Assembly (NCBI RefSeq): GCF_001570605.1
Contig: NZ_BBXG01000006.1
Coordinates: 62,001-126,000 of the forward strand
DNA from: Herbidospora cretacea
GTDB taxonomy: Bacteria; Actinomycetota; Actinomycetes; Streptosporangiales; Streptosporangiaceae
Direction of reading: 5' to 3'
DNA length: 64,000 nucleotides
Part shown: one piece after another, positions 17,542-27,248 of the stretch
How positions within the stretch are numbered: position 1 is the first letter of the stretch
How the letters are laid out: each line of letters opens with the position of its first letter
The notes under the pieces: model-generated
What the model saw: the letters and a program-made list of their open reading frames with translations, nothing else
Told to the model about the DNA's origin: nothing
Databases searched by the model: none
Program-made: the position numbers and the translations under genes

Positions 17542-19443
17542 TCAGGCTCCCATTGGCAACTGCGCGCGAACGGTCGTGCCGCGCGCAGTGATGATCACAA
17601 AGGAGCCGCCCAACTCGGTGGCCCGTTCGCGCATGGACGTCAGGCCGATGCCCGGAGGCCCATCGGCCCCGCAGCCGTCGTCGACGACTTCGACCAGCAG
17701 ATTCTTCCAGGGGACAAGCCGGAGCGTGACGGTCCCGGCGCCGGAGTGGCGGCGGGCGTTGTTCATCGCCTCGACAGCAATATGGTAGGCCGCCACTTCG
17801 GTCGCCGCCGACAGTTCGGGCAGCTCGACGGGCAGATCGAGACCTACGCGCGGCTCTCCCGGCAGTCCCGCCACGTGGGCCCGGAGCGCCCCGAGGAGCC
17901 CGAGGGTGTCGAGCGCGGGCGGCCGCAGCCCCTCGATGAGGGCCCGCACGTCGGCGGTGGCGGCCTGGGCCGCCCCGATCATCTCCTCCAGCAGGGCCCG
18001 CGCCCGTGGGTCGGCGACCAGGTCCTGGACCGCCTCGGCGCGCATCGTCAGCGCGGCCAGCGTCGGCCCGAGCCCGTCGTGCAGGTCTCGCCGCAGCCGT
18101 CTGCGCTCCTCCTCCCGGGCCAGCACCAGCCGCTCCCGGGAGACCCGCAGGTCGGCGGCCAGCCGTTCGGCGTGCACGACCGGCCCCATCTGCCGGGCCA
18201 GATCCTCCAGCAGCCGCAGGTCGCGGGCGCTGAAGCCCTTCTGCCCCGCCCGGGGCGCGAGGGCGAGATGCCCGACGAGCTCGTTCCGGTACGTGAGCGG
18301 CAGGCGCACCAGCCCCGGGTCCCCGGCCACCCCGAGAGGCTCCACCGCCGCGTGGGGGAGCTTCAGCGCCTCGGCCACCGACTCGGCCGCCGCCTGGGCG
18401 CCGGGCCGGACCTCCAGGCTGCGGCCCAGGTGGGCGATGGCGGCGTAGGGGTCGTCGCGGCGGCCGTACATGAGCACGTTGACGGCGCGCTGCACCCGCG
18501 CCCGGAGCGGCGCGAAGACGAGGGCGACCACCCCGGCGGCGGTCACCGCCAGCGGGAGCCCCTGACTCTGGAAGACCGCGCCCAGATAGGCGACGACGGC
18601 GACGTATCCGCCGGTCACGAAGGCGGTGAGGACGGCGTAGACGAGCGTGCGGTTGATGACCAGCTCGATGTCGAACAGGCCGTGCCGCACGATCGCGATG
18701 CCGATGGCGGCCATCACGAAGGTGATCGCGGCTGTTCCGGCGATCTCCCAGAAGCCGCTGTCGATCGGCCAGATGGCGTCCGGGATGTCGTCGTTCAGGC
18801 CCGCGAACAAGCGGAGCACGATCATCAGGCCGGCGATCGTGACGGCGTAGACGAGCCACTGGACCTGGGCCCGCTCGATCCGCCGCGCCCTCCTGACCAG
18901 GTCGGCGGCGCCGACGAGGAAGATCAGCCCCGCGACCACGGTGATCGCGGGCTCGGTGAACCTCGCGACACCGGCCAGGGCCTCGATCCCGAAGGGGTTG
19001 CGCATCGCGGTGCCGTAGCCGAGCTGCTGGTTGGTCCCCGGCGCGAACGCGCAGGGGAGCGCGGCGAGCGCCACGAGGGCGACCGTGATCCTCGGGGCGG
19101 GGAGCGGCCGGTCGGGGAAGCAGAAGGGGATCGCGGCCATCGCCAGGTTGGCGGGCACCCACAGGAAGGTCTGCGGCCAGGCCAGCAGCGACAGCTCCGG
19201 CCGCCAGAGCGCGAGCTGCCCGCAGAAGTCGAGGGCGGTGAACGAGAGCCCGGCGGTCAGCAGGAGCGTTCCCACGGCGTTGCGGGGCCGGTTCGCCTTG
19301 ATGATCGCGCCGATCAGCACGCACGCCGCCGCGTAGACCAGATGACTGAGCGCGACCACGCCGAGCCCGTTGACCAGCCCGAGGACGAGCGCCACGGCCG
19401 CCGCCGCGAGCCCGCTCACCCCGACGGCCCATCTCGTTGTCAT
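17542..19443 (-). CDS. membrane sensor histidine kinase (HisKA_3 / DesK class)
   Basis: A 633-residue kinase. The first about 330 residues contain eight to ten hydrophobic segments in place of a classic periplasmic sensor. A GAF-like linker around 340-420 includes [16 protein letters not shown], a short coiled coil follows, then the HisKA_3 dimerisation motif [19 protein letters not shown] with phospho-His near 452. The C-terminal HATPase has N-box [12 protein letters not shown] and G-box DDGCGAD with [11 protein letters not shown]. It signals to the adjoining response regulator. The multi-helix input resembles sensors for lipophilic or membrane signals; the ligand is unknown. Confidence 0.92.
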   Translation of the reverse strand: MTTRWAVGVSGLAAAAVALVLGLVNGLGVVALSHLVYAAACVLIGAIIKANRPRNAVGTLLLTAGLSFTALDFCGQLALWRPELSLLAWPQTFLWVPANLAMAAIPFCFPDRPLPAPRITVALVALAALPCAFAPGTNQQLGYGTAMRNPFGIEALAGVARFTEPAITVVAGLIFLVGAADLVRRARRIERAQVQWLVYAVTIAGLMIVLRLFAGLNDDIPDAIWPIDSGFWEIAGTAAITFVMAAIGIAIVRHGLFDIELVINRTLVYAVLTAFVTGGYVAVVAYLGAVFQSQGLPLAVTAAGVVALVFAPLRARVQRAVNVLMYGRRDDPYAAIAHLGRSLEVRPGAQAAAESVAEALKLPHAAVEPLGVAGDPGLVRLPLTYRNELVGHLALAPRAGQKGFSARDLRLLEDLARQMGPVVHAERLAADLRVSRERLVLAREEERRRLRRDLHDGLGPTLAALTMRAEAVQDLVADPRARALLEEMIGAAQAATADVRALIEGLRPPALDTLGLLGALRAHVAGLPGEPRVGLDLPVELPELSAATEVAAYHIAVEAMNNARRHSGAGTVTLRLVPWKNLLVEVVDDGCGADGPPGIGLTSMRERATELGGSFVIITARGTTVRAQLPMGA

Positions 19444-19546
19444 CGCACGTCAGGATATAGACAGACATGCCCGAGTACCCGGGACAATGTCCCGGAGCTC
19501 CGCGGGCTCGGCGGGCTCCCGGGAGCGCCTAGGCTTGTGGACTGAG

Positions 19547-21028
19547 ATGACTGCGACAGAGGAGAGCACCCGCACGTACGAAGTACGGACCTACGGGTGC
19601 CAGATGAACGTCCACGACTCCGAGCGCCTCTCCGGCCTGCTCGAAGACGCCGGCTACGTCCGCGCCCCCGAGGGTGACACCCCGGACGTGCTCGTGTTCA
19701 ACACCTGCGCCGTGCGCGAGAACGCCGACAACCGCCTCTACGGCAACCTCGGCCACCTGCGCCCGGTCAAGGCCGCCCGCGAGGGCATGCAGATCGCCGT
19801 GGGCGGCTGCATGGCGCAGAAGGACCAGGGCGAGATCGTCCGGCGCGCGCCGTGGGTCGACGTGGTCTTCGGCACCCACAACATCGGCTCCCTGCCGGCC
19901 CTCCTCGAACGCGCCCGCATCGCGCAGGAGTCGCAGGTCGAGCTGGAGGAGTCGCTCACCGTCTTCCCGTCGACCCTGCCGACCAAGCGCGAGTCGGCCT
20001 ACGCCGCGTGGGTCGCCATCTCCGTGGGCTGCAACAACACCTGCACCTTCTGCATCGTGCCCGCGCTGCGCGGCAAGGAGAAGGACCGCCGCCCCGGCGA
20101 CATCCTGGGCGAGATCCAGGCCTTGGTCGACCAGGGCGTCATGGAGGTCACGCTCCTCGGGCAGAACGTGAACACCTACGGCGTCGAGTTCGGCGACCGG
20201 CTCGCGTTCGGCAAGCTGCTGCGGTCGTGCGGCGACATCTCCGGGCTGGAGCGGGTGCGGTTCACCTCGCCCCACCCCGCCGCCTTCACCGACGACGTGA
20301 TCGCGGCGATGGCCGAGACGCCCAACGTGATGCACCAGCTCCACATGCCGCTCCAGTCGGGATCCGACCGGGTCCTCAAGGCGATGCGGCGCTCCTACCG
20401 CGCGGAGAAGTACCTGGGGATCATCTCCCGGGTCCGCGCCGCGATGCCCGACGCCGCCATCTCGACCGACATCATCGTCGGGTTCCCCGGCGAGACCGAG
20501 GACGACTTCCAGGCCACCCTCGACGTGGTGCGCGAGTCGCGCTTCGCCAACGCCTTCACCTTCCAGTATTCGATCCGGCCCGGCACCCCGGCGGCGACCA
20601 TGCCCGACCAGGTGCCGAAGGAGGTCGTCCGGGAGCGGTACGACCGCCTCATCGCCGTCCAGGAGGAGATCGCCTGGGCCGAGAACCGGGCGCAGACCGG
20701 GCGGGTCGTCGAGGTGCTGATCGCCGAGGGCGAGGGCCGCAAGGACGACGCGACCCGGCGTCTGTCGGGCCGCGCCCCCGACAACCGGCTCGTCCACGTG
20801 GCGTGGGCCGATGCCCGGCCCGGCGACATGGTGACGGCCGAGGTGACCTACGCGGCGCCGCACCACCTGGTGGCCGACAAGGTCGTGTCGGTCCGGCGCA
20901 CCCGGTCGGGCGACGCGTGGGAGGCCCGGCAGGGGCGGCCCGCCGCGTCCAAGGGGGTCAGCCTGGGCATGCCGACCATCGGCCGGCCCGCGCCGCTGCC
21001 GGTGGTCTCGGGGTGCGAGGTCTCCTAG
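19547..21028 (+). CDS. miaB: tRNA-2-methylthio-N6-dimethylallyladenosine synthase MiaB
   Basis: A 493-residue radical-SAM methylthiotransferase. The N-terminal UPF0004 domain has cysteines in TYGCQMN (C18), NTCAVRE and GGCMAQ for the auxiliary cluster. The radical-SAM motif CNNTCTFC lies near residues 161-168, and a TRAM domain sits at the C-terminus (about 385-450). It adds the methylthio group to i6A37 of tRNAs reading UNN codons, acting after MiaA, whose gene lies 4.4 kb downstream. The ATG at 19547 fits the family N-terminus ([12 protein letters not shown]). The Ala/Gly/Pro-rich tail after 450 is weakly conserved. Confidence 0.96.
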   Translation: MTATEESTRTYEVRTYGCQMNVHDSERLSGLLEDAGYVRAPEGDTPDVLVFNTCAVRENADNRLYGNLGHLRPVKAAREGMQIAVGGCMAQKDQGEIVRRAPWVDVVFGTHNIGSLPALLERARIAQESQVELEESLTVFPSTLPTKRESAYAAWVAISVGCNNTCTFCIVPALRGKEKDRRPGDILGEIQALVDQGVMEVTLLGQNVNTYGVEFGDRLAFGKLLRSCGDISGLERVRFTSPHPAAFTDDVIAAMAETPNVMHQLHMPLQSGSDRVLKAMRRSYRAEKYLGIISRVRAAMPDAAISTDIIVGFPGETEDDFQATLDVVRESRFANAFTFQYSIRPGTPAATMPDQVPKEVVRERYDRLIAVQEEIAWAENRAQTGRVVEVLIAEGEGRKDDATRRLSGRAPDNRLVHVAWADARPGDMVTAEVTYAAPHHLVADKVVSVRRTRSGDAWEARQGRPAASKGVSLGMPTIGRPAPLPVVSGCEVS

Positions 21029-21148
21029 CTCCGCCACCTGCGACGACCGGTTCCGAGATGTCGTGATTCTTTCGTGATTCGCGTGCGGCGAATTCGTTAC
21101 TGGGATTAGTGTGTCACCCGTTCGCGGAGTGACACAGGAAGGTCCCGG

Positions 21149-21793
21149 ATGCCCTCGTTCCGGCAGCGTGGCTGGCTTCTTCTGGTGCCCGCGCTCCTGA
21201 CGGCCTGCGGGAGCGGGCAGACCGGGGCGTTCGACATGGCCAGCGAGCCGCCCGTGCCGGTCGACTCCTACACGGTCCCGAGCGCGGAGCCCAGCCCCGT
21301 CCCGCCCAAGCAGAAGCCGACGGTCCGGGTGAAGACCAACAAGCCCGCCCGGAAGACGGCCAAGGAGCGCGCCGGCACCGCCCCCGTCGCCGCCACCGCG
21401 CCCTCCAGCTCGCTGAAGACCGCCGAAGACGAGGTGGTCCGGCTGACCAACGTGGCCCGCCGGGCCGAGGGCTGCCGGTCGCTGCGGATCGACGAACGCC
21501 TCCGCAAGGCGGCCCGGCTCCACTCGTCGGACATGTCGGCCCGCGACTACTTCAGCCACGACTCCCTCGACGGCCGCTCCCCGTGGGACCGCATCGAGGC
21601 GGCCGGCTACGACTATCCCGCCGCCGAGAACATCGCGCGAGGCCAGACGACGCCGCGCGAGGTGGTCCAGGCCTGGCTCGACAGCCCCGGCCACCGGGCC
21701 AACATCCTCAACTGCGACCTGGCCGCGATCGGGGTCGGCCTGAAGCTGGGGGCCGAGGGGCCGTGGTGGACCCAGGACTTCGGGTACCGCTGA
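21149..21793 (+). CDS. secreted CAP-domain (SCP/PR-1-like) lipoprotein
   Basis: A 214-residue protein with lipoprotein signal LVPALLTAC, then a Pro/Lys-rich linker (residues 25-90) and a C-terminal CAP domain. The domain shows RLTNVARRAEGC, ARLHSSDMSARDYFSHDS, the AENIARG core and GHRANILNCDLAAIGVGL. The His and Glu of the CAP cavity are present. CAP proteins are extracellular and bind lipids or cell-wall material; the enzymatic role is unclear. ATG 21149 has GGAAGG upstream. Its own promoter region lies in the 120-base gap after miaB. Confidence 0.9.
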   Translation: MPSFRQRGWLLLVPALLTACGSGQTGAFDMASEPPVPVDSYTVPSAEPSPVPPKQKPTVRVKTNKPARKTAKERAGTAPVAATAPSSSLKTAEDEVVRLTNVARRAEGCRSLRIDERLRKAARLHSSDMSARDYFSHDSLDGRSPWDRIEAAGYDYPAAENIARGQTTPREVVQAWLDSPGHRANILNCDLAAIGVGLKLGAEGPWWTQDFGYR

Positions 21794-21883
21794 TTTGTAC
21801 CTATATCGGCATTTATAGGCCTAGATTTCGGGATTGTGGCTAGGCTGCTGGGACCCTCAACCAAGCAGCATGGAGTCACCCTC

Positions 21884-22387
21884 ATGAACCGATCCGCGCC
21901 GAAGGCATCCCCGCCCCGCCGCGCACGGTCAGGCGGCAACACCAAGACGATCGCGATCGTCGCAGGCGCTCTGGTGGCGGTCGTCGGCGGAGCCGGCATC
22001 GGCCTCGCCCTCAACGGAAACTCGGCACCCCCCGCCTCCGGCCCCGCGCCCGTCGCGACCTCGGCCGCGCCCCAGGACGTCGAAGAGGCCGGCCCGCCCG
22101 AGGCGGAGTCGCCCCCCGACGTGGCGGCCGACGGCGGCGAGGCCCCCGCCGTGCCGGAAGACGTGCAGGACGACGTGCGGGAGGACACCCCGGTCGCTTC
22201 GGGAGGCTCCTCGGAGCCGGACGACCAGGGCAGCGGCAGCGCCAGCGGACAGCAGAAGCCCGCCCTCAAGCCGACCAAGAAGCCCGCGGCCAGACCGACC
22301 CAGGCCCCCCAGGAAGACCCGGACGTCATCGACCGGACCGGCGACGCGGGCGCGGTCGAGCCTGGAGGGCCGATCGGCGGGTACTGA
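21884..22387 (+). CDS. hypothetical single-pass membrane protein with acidic Pro-rich ectodomain
   Basis: A 167-residue protein with a short Arg/Lys-rich N-terminus, one membrane helix (TIAIVAGALVAVVGGAGIGL, about residues 20-40), then an extracytoplasmic low-complexity tail of Pro, Ala, Glu and Asp that turns Lys-rich (ALKPTKKPAARPTQAPQ) and acidic again. No folded domain is visible. A wall-associated or spacer role is possible but not shown. ATG 21884 has GGAG nine bases upstream; a GTG at 21836 gives a less likely longer form. Confidence 0.6.
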   Translation: MNRSAPKASPPRRARSGGNTKTIAIVAGALVAVVGGAGIGLALNGNSAPPASGPAPVATSAAPQDVEEAGPPEAESPPDVAADGGEAPAVPEDVQDDVREDTPVASGGSSEPDDQGSGSASGQQKPALKPTKKPAARPTQAPQEDPDVIDRTGDAGAVEPGGPIGGY

Positions 22388-22578
22388 TCTGTCAGAGCCC
22401 GCAGCGACTTCTTGAGCGTCCAGGCCCGAGTGGTGGCGCCGACCTCGACGGGGTCCGGGCCAGAATCACAGGCCATCAGCTGTGACTGCGCGAGGCCATA
22501 GACCTTGGCCGGCTGGGCTGTGAGACGGGGACCTGATCGGGGGCCTCCGGACCGATCAGCGGTGGATACGCTGAGGCG

Positions 22579-23235
22579 GTGCTCGTCGCCGCTGCCGTGT
22601 GCCCGAATCCACCGCTGATCGTCCCCTCTCTCGCCGGGGCCGCGTCGGCCGAGCTCGACCCCCTCCGGGCGGCCTGCGCCCGGGCCGTGGCGGTGCTCCA
22701 CTCCGCGTCCCCGGATCTGATCGCGGTCGTGGGCGGCGCCGACGCCGGGCGGGTCCATCCCCCCACCGCCGCCGGGACGCTGCGGCCGTGGGGCGGCGAC
22801 GTCACCGTCGGGAGCGGGACGCCGGTCCTGCCGCTCTCGCTCACGATCGGGCGCTGGCTCCTGGCCTCCTCCGAGGTGCCGCTGCACCTCGAATCCCTCC
22901 GCCACGACACCGCCCCCGCCGACTGCCGCGCCCTCGGATCACGGGTGGGCGAGCTGGCCGGCCGGGTGGCGCTGCTGGTCATGGGCGACGGCTCTGCCCG
23001 GCTGACCGAGAAGTCGCCCGGATACCTCCACCCGGGGGCGGCGGCCTACGCGCGGCGGATGGAGGCGGCGCTGGTGACCGGCGAGACCGCCTCGCTCGAC
23101 CCCGGCGAGGCGGCCGAGATGTGGGCCGAAGGGCGTGCGGCCTTCCAGACGCTGCCCGACCGGCCCGCCGAACTGCTCTATTCGGACGCGCCCTACGGCG
23201 TGGCCTACTACGTCACGGCCGCGCTCACCGCATAG
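22579..23235 (+). CDS. class III extradiol dioxygenase-like protein
   Basis: A 218-residue protein starting LVAAAVCPNPPLIVPSLAG, matching the actinobacterial class III extradiol ring-cleavage dioxygenase (LigB/MEMO-like) group found between miaB and miaA. The usual metal ligand CPHPP is CPNPP here, a His-to-Asn change, so catalytic iron binding may be lost. Later motifs are SPDLIAVVGGAD and ALLVMGDGSARLTEKSPGY. GTG 22579 has GAGG a few bases upstream. The stop faces the rnz stop with a 3-base gap. Function unproven. Confidence 0.75.
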   Translation: MLVAAAVCPNPPLIVPSLAGAASAELDPLRAACARAVAVLHSASPDLIAVVGGADAGRVHPPTAAGTLRPWGGDVTVGSGTPVLPLSLTIGRWLLASSEVPLHLESLRHDTAPADCRALGSRVGELAGRVALLVMGDGSARLTEKSPGYLHPGAAAYARRMEAALVTGETASLDPGEAAEMWAEGRAAFQTLPDRPAELLYSDAPYGVAYYVTAALTA

Positions 23236-23238
23236 GGG

Positions 23239-24150
23239 TCATCGGCCGCGTTTCGGCACGGGCACCCGCATAAGGTCCCGGGCCACCACGATGTCGCCCG
23301 AATAGGCCTTCGCGGCCTCATCGCCGAAACGGCGCTCGTCGTCGTGGACGTAGCGCTCGGAGAAATGGGTCAGCACCAGTTTCCGCACACCCGCCGCCGC
23401 CGCGACCTGCCCGGCCTGGGCGGCGGTCAGATGGCCGTAGTCGCGGGCGAAGGCCGACTCCGACGACAGGAACGTCGACTCGATGACGAGCAGGTCGACC
23501 CCCTCGGCCAGGGCGTGGACGTTGTCGCACATCCTGGTGTCCATGACGAACGCCATGCTCTGGCCGACACGGGGTTCGCTGACCTGGTCGAGGGTGACCT
23601 CGCCGAGGCGGCCCTCCCGCTGGATCTCGCCCACCTGAGCGCCGCTGATCCCGTGCCGGGCGAGTTCGGCGGGGATCATCCGGCGGCCCGACGGCTCGTC
23701 GAGCCGGTAGCCGTAGGCGTCGACCGGGTGGGACAGCGGCCGGGCCGTCAGCGTGAGGCCCTTCATCGGAAGGGCCGCGACCTCGCCCTCGACCGGGCGC
23801 GGGGTGATGACCGAGGTGTCGCCGAAGGCGGTGGCGTGGCGGAGCCGCCGCCAGTAGTCCTCGCCGCTCGCCGGGTAGACGGCCGTGACCTCGTGAGGCA
23901 CGCCGTCACGCGCGATCCGCTGGATGACCCCGGGCAGGCCCAGGCAGTGGTCGCCGTGGAAGTGGGTGACGCAGATCCAGGTGACGTCGTGGGCGCTGAC
24001 CCCCGCGAGCCGCATCTGCCGCTGGGTGCCCTCGCCGGGGTCGAACAGGACGCCCTGGTCGTCCCAGCGGAGGAAGTAGCCGTTGTGGTTGCGCGACCGC
24101 GTCGGCACCGCACTCGACGTGCCGAGAACGATCAGCTCACGGTTGGACAT
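23239..24150 (-). CDS. rnz: ribonuclease Z
   Basis: A 303-residue metallo-beta-lactamase-fold nuclease. The metal motif [13 protein letters not shown] lies near residue 62, followed by GYRLDEP, the RNase Z block [20 protein letters not shown] and a final LTHFSERY histidine. It cleaves the 3' trailer of tRNA precursors; together with miaA and miaB nearby this makes a tRNA-maturation neighbourhood. The ATG at 24150 gives the expected [21 protein letters not shown]-terminus. It is transcribed against its neighbours. Confidence 0.94.
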   Translation of the reverse strand: MSNRELIVLGTSSAVPTRSRNHNGYFLRWDDQGVLFDPGEGTQRQMRLAGVSAHDVTWICVTHFHGDHCLGLPGVIQRIARDGVPHEVTAVYPASGEDYWRRLRHATAFGDTSVITPRPVEGEVAALPMKGLTLTARPLSHPVDAYGYRLDEPSGRRMIPAELARHGISGAQVGEIQREGRLGEVTLDQVSEPRVGQSMAFVMDTRMCDNVHALAEGVDLLVIESTFLSSESAFARDYGHLTAAQAGQVAAAAGVRKLVLTHFSERYVHDDERRFGDEAAKAYSGDIVVARDLMRVPVPKRGR

Positions 24151-24329
24151 CGCCTCATGGTAGGAGGTCCGCTTCTGTCGGGGGCGCGGACTAGGGTCGA
24201 TGCGGGCGCCCGCCCGGCCGCGGACAGCCCGGCCGAAGGGCAGCTCCGGGAATCGGCCGCGGGTTCGGGGTGGATCCGCGCGCTCCGCTTGCTGTGACAG
24301 ATTCCGGCACGAACCGCAGGAGGATGCGC

Positions 24330-24872
24330 ATGGGTCTGAGTTTCGTGTCCGTGCCGACCGACGTCGGTCTCGTCGTGGCGGCGGTGACCCCCCTGGGTGT
24401 GGTGGCCACCTCGTTCGAGGACACTCCGGAGTTCCGTGAACGCGTCCAGGAGCGGATGCGTCCTTTCCTCGGTGATCCGTCCGAAGCCGGTGATGAGCCG
24501 GGTCGCTCCGAGGATGACGTCCGCGACGACGTGGGCGACCAGCTCGCCGCCTATTTCGCCGGGGAGCTGAAGGAGTTCACCGTTCCCATCGACTGGCGGC
24601 TGATGTCCAAGACGCAGCGCCGGGTGCTCGGGCTGCTCTTCGAGAGCGTGCCCTACGGGCGGGCGGTGACCTATGGCGACCTGGCCGGCGAGACGGGGAT
24701 CCCGGCGCGGGCCATCGGGTCGATCATGGGCAGCAATCCCATCCCGATCATCGTGCCGTGCCACCGGGTCGTGGCCGGCGGCGGGCTGGGCGGGTTCTCC
24801 GGCGGCACCGGTGTCGAGTCGAAGAGATGGCTCCTGACCATGGAGGGCCACCTGCCCCCCACCCTCTTCTGA
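24330..24872 (+). CDS. ogt: methylated-DNA--protein-cysteine S-methyltransferase (Ogt type)
   Basis: A 180-residue suicide repair protein. The N-terminal ribonuclease-H-like part ends near residue 90. The C-terminal DNA-binding/active-site domain has [13 protein letters not shown], the Arg/Asn region [16 protein letters not shown] and the alkyl-accepting Cys in PCHRVV near residue 142. It transfers O6-alkyl groups from guanine to itself. Acidic insertion [16 protein letters not shown] lies around residues 50-70. AGGAGG at 24318 fits the ATG at 24330, six bases on, better than the ATG at 24324. Confidence 0.93.
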   Translation: MGLSFVSVPTDVGLVVAAVTPLGVVATSFEDTPEFRERVQERMRPFLGDPSEAGDEPGRSEDDVRDDVGDQLAAYFAGELKEFTVPIDWRLMSKTQRRVLGLLFESVPYGRAVTYGDLAGETGIPARAIGSIMGSNPIPIIVPCHRVVAGGGLGGFSGGTGVESKRWLLTMEGHLPPTLF

Positions 24873-24890
24873 GGATCGGGGTCCCCGAGG

Positions 24891-24916
24891 GCCCGCCCTC
24901 GGGCGTGAGGGCGGGC
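24891..24916. terminator. bidirectional hairpin terminator between ogt and the antitoxin-like pair
   Basis: GCCCGCCCTC and GAGGGCGGGC form a 10-bp perfect stem with a 6-base loop, 18 bases after the ogt stop and 14 bases from the end of the convergent small gene. GC-rich, without a long T-run, as is common for actinomycete terminators. Confidence 0.75.
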
Positions 24917-24930
24917 GGGGCAGAGGGAGC

Positions 24931-25191
24931 CTAGTCCCGCTTGCCGTCGATCTTGTCGGCGGCGTTCCTGGCGGAGCCCGCGGTGCGGTTGATCTGGTCG
25001 CGGTACTTGCCCTTGGTCATCTCGTCGGCCTTGCGTGCGGTGGAGTCGATGCCGTTCTTCACGGAATCCTCCACCTTGTCACGGAAGCCCTCTTTCTCGG
25101 TTCCGGGCATGCGCTGGGGTCCAGGAGATGTCGGGTCGGAGTGGGTGTGGTGTCCGCCGAACATGTCCTTGACCTTGTCAATGAACGACAT
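24931..25191 (-). CDS. MT0933/Rv0909-like antitoxin family small protein
   Basis: An 86-residue charged helical protein. It starts MSFIDKVKDMFGG, has a His/Pro-rich hinge (HHTHSDPTSPGPQRMP), then amphipathic helices with DKVEDSVKNGID and ADEMTKGKYRDQI. This matches the MT0933_antitox pattern of Lys/Asp heptads. It follows the 63-residue paralogue by 11 bases. AGGGGG upstream of ATG 25191. No toxin gene is adjacent, so a true toxin-antitoxin role is doubtful; a stress-associated CsbD-like role is the alternative. Confidence 0.7.
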   Translation of the reverse strand: MSFIDKVKDMFGGHHTHSDPTSPGPQRMPGTEKEGFRDKVEDSVKNGIDSTARKADEMTKGKYRDQINRTAGSARNAADKIDGKRD

Positions 25192-25202
25192 CAGAGTTCC
25201 CC

Positions 25203-25394
25203 CTACCGCTGGTCGTCGATCTTGTCGGCCGCGTCCTTGGCCTTGTCGGCGACCTTGTCGATCTTGTCGTCGTGCTTGCCGCCGGTCGCGTGGCGAGCGG
25301 TCTCCGAGACCTTGTCGACGCCCTTCTTGGCGGCTTCCTCCACCTTCTCGGAGTTCTCGCCGAGTTTGTCCTTGGCCTTGTCGAACATGGACAT
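25203..25394 (-). CDS. MT0933/Rv0909-like antitoxin family small protein (paralogue)
   Basis: A 63-residue protein of almost pure Lys/Asp/Ala amphipathic helix: MSMFDKAKDKLGENSEKVEE, then DKVSETARHATGGKHDDKID, then DKAKDAADKIDDQR. The family (MT0933_antitox) is widespread in actinobacteria and named after a predicted M. tuberculosis antitoxin. First gene of a two-gene unit with the longer paralogue. GGGGG seven bases before ATG 25394. No partner toxin is seen within several kilobases. Confidence 0.72.
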   Translation of the reverse strand: MSMFDKAKDKLGENSEKVEEAAKKGVDKVSETARHATGGKHDDKIDKVADKAKDAADKIDDQR

Positions 25395-25469
25395 GTCGTA
25401 CCCCCGATCGTGACGCTGACGGGCGCCACTCGTCTCATTGTTACCCCGGACCTTGGGACACTGGAGGGC

Positions 25470-26375
25470 GTGGGGCAGCTACCAGTCATCGCCGTCGTGG
25501 GGCCCACGGCGGCCGGGAAGTCCGATCTGGCCGTGGAATTGGCGATCCGTCTCGGGGGCGAGGCGGTGAACGCCGACTCGATGCAGCTTTACCGAGGAAT
25601 GGATATCGGCACCGCCAAATTGACCGTCCCCGAACGAAAAGGTGTCATCCACCATTTGTTCGACATCTGGGACGTCGATCAGACGGCCAGCGTCGCCGAA
25701 TACCAGCGGATCGCCCGCCCGCTGATCGACGGGCTCCTCGCCCGCGAGGTCACCCCCGTGATCGTGGGCGGTTCCGGCCTGTACGTCCGGGCGATCCTCG
25801 ACGACCTGGAGTTCCCCGGCACCGACAGCGCGATCCGGGCCAGGCTGGAGCGGGAGCTGGCCGACGGGGGCGTCGCGCCCCTCTACGCCCGCCTCCAGGC
25901 CGAAGACCCGGTGGCCGCCGCGGCGATCCTGCCCAGCAACGGCCGCCGGGTGGTCCGCGCCCTGGAGGTCATCGAGCTGTCCGGGCGGCCCTTCTCGGCC
26001 ACCATGCCGTCCTACGAGTCGGTGTACAGATCCGTACAGATCGGACTCCAGATCCCCCGGCCGGTGCTCGACGAGCGCATCGGGCTCCGGGTTCACCGCA
26101 TGTGGGCGGCCGGTTTCGTGGAAGAGACACGGAAACTGCACGCGGCCGGTCTCGGCCCGACCGCGTCGCGGGCGCTCGGATACGCGCAGGTGATCAAATA
26201 CCTCGACGGCGAATGGACCGAGGAGCAGGCCGTCGACGAGACGATCAGGGCCACCAGGCGCTTCGCGCGCAGGCAGGAGTCGTGGTTCCGCCGCGATCCA
26301 AGGGTGGTCTGGCTGCCCTACGACGCCCCGGACCTGCCCGCACGAGCGATTAGAGTTGTCTCATGCGCTTCGTGA
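25470..26375 (+). CDS. miaA: tRNA dimethylallyltransferase MiaA
   Basis: A 301-residue enzyme with P-loop GPTAAGKS at residues 11-18, DSMQLYRGMDIGTAK, the DMAPP-binding region IVGGSGLYVRAILDDLEFP, SNGRRVVRALEV and a C-terminal RRFARRQESWFRRD. It prenylates A37 of tRNAs and provides the substrate for MiaB upstream. GTG 25470 is the best start because GGAGGG precedes it, though tightly. Its last 13 bases overlap dapF. Confidence 0.95.
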   Translation: MGQLPVIAVVGPTAAGKSDLAVELAIRLGGEAVNADSMQLYRGMDIGTAKLTVPERKGVIHHLFDIWDVDQTASVAEYQRIARPLIDGLLAREVTPVIVGGSGLYVRAILDDLEFPGTDSAIRARLERELADGGVAPLYARLQAEDPVAAAAILPSNGRRVVRALEVIELSGRPFSATMPSYESVYRSVQIGLQIPRPVLDERIGLRVHRMWAAGFVEETRKLHAAGLGPTASRALGYAQVIKYLDGEWTEEQAVDETIRATRRFARRQESWFRRDPRVVWLPYDAPDLPARAIRVVSCAS

Positions 26376-27169
26376 AGGGTCATGGGACCGAGAACGACTT
26401 CGTCCTGCTGCCCGACCCAGAGGGGCGTCTCGACCTCCCCGCCCCCCTTGTCGCCCGGATCTGCGACCGCAGGGCGGGGATCGGCGGCGACGGCGTCCTC
26501 CACGTGGTGCCGACCAAGCTGGTCCCCGAGGTGGAGTCCCAGGCTCCCGACGCCGAGTGGTTCATGGACTACCGCAACGCCGACGGCAGCCTCGCAGAGA
26601 TGTGCGGCAACGGGGTGCGCGTGTTCGCCCGCTACCTGGTCGACGCGGGCCTGGCCGATCCCGGCGAGTTCGGCGTGGCGACCAGGAACGGGGTCCGCAA
26701 GGTCAGTCTCGGGGCCACCGGCGACGTCCGGGTCGACATGGGACGGCCGTCGGTCTCCGGCGAGAGCCGGACCGTCCTCAACGGCCGCGAATACCGGGGC
26801 CTGCGGGTCAACGTCGGCAACCCCCACCTGGCCTGCGTCATCACCGACCCGGTGACCGAGCTCGACCTCTCCGCCCAGCCCTCCTTCGACCGCCGCGCGT
26901 TCCCCGAGGGGGTCAACATCGAGTTGATCAACCCCATCGGCGACCACTCGGTCTCGATGCGCGTCTACGAGCGCGGCTCCGGCGAGACCCGGTCGTGCGG
27001 GACCGGCGCGGTGGCGACGGCGGTGGCGGCGGCCCACGCGGCGGGCGAGACCGAGGGCGTCTGGTCTGTGCGGGTCCTCGGCGGAACCCTGACGATCACC
27101 CTCGACGCCGACACGAGCTACCTGGCCGGCCCGGCCGAGCTCGTGGCCAGTGGCGACTACCACGGCTGA
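26363..27169 (+). CDS. dapF: diaminopimelate epimerase
   Basis: A 268-residue cofactor-independent epimerase converting LL- to meso-diaminopimelate for lysine and peptidoglycan. The two catalytic cysteines are in EMCGNG (about residue 81) and SCGTGA (about residue 212). The fold halves start FVKGHGTENDFVLL and NPHLACVI. It starts 13 bases inside the 3' end of miaA, so the pair is coupled; miaA-dapF is a conserved actinobacterial arrangement. Confidence 0.95.
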   Translation: MRFVKGHGTENDFVLLPDPEGRLDLPAPLVARICDRRAGIGGDGVLHVVPTKLVPEVESQAPDAEWFMDYRNADGSLAEMCGNGVRVFARYLVDAGLADPGEFGVATRNGVRKVSLGATGDVRVDMGRPSVSGESRTVLNGREYRGLRVNVGNPHLACVITDPVTELDLSAQPSFDRRAFPEGVNIELINPIGDHSVSMRVYERGSGETRSCGTGAVATAVAAAHAAGETEGVWSVRVLGGTLTITLDADTSYLAGPAELVASGDYHG

Positions 27170-27248
27170 TTCCCGACACGATCGCTAGGTTGCCGAATAT
27201 TGTTCTGTCTTCCATCCTGGGTTCGCTACATAGACCTAGGAGGCGGAC

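Noticed and set aside
16984-19545. Plus-strand frame of 853 codons
   Set aside because: Antisense to the histidine kinase and response regulator; no domain, composition typical of a GC shadow.
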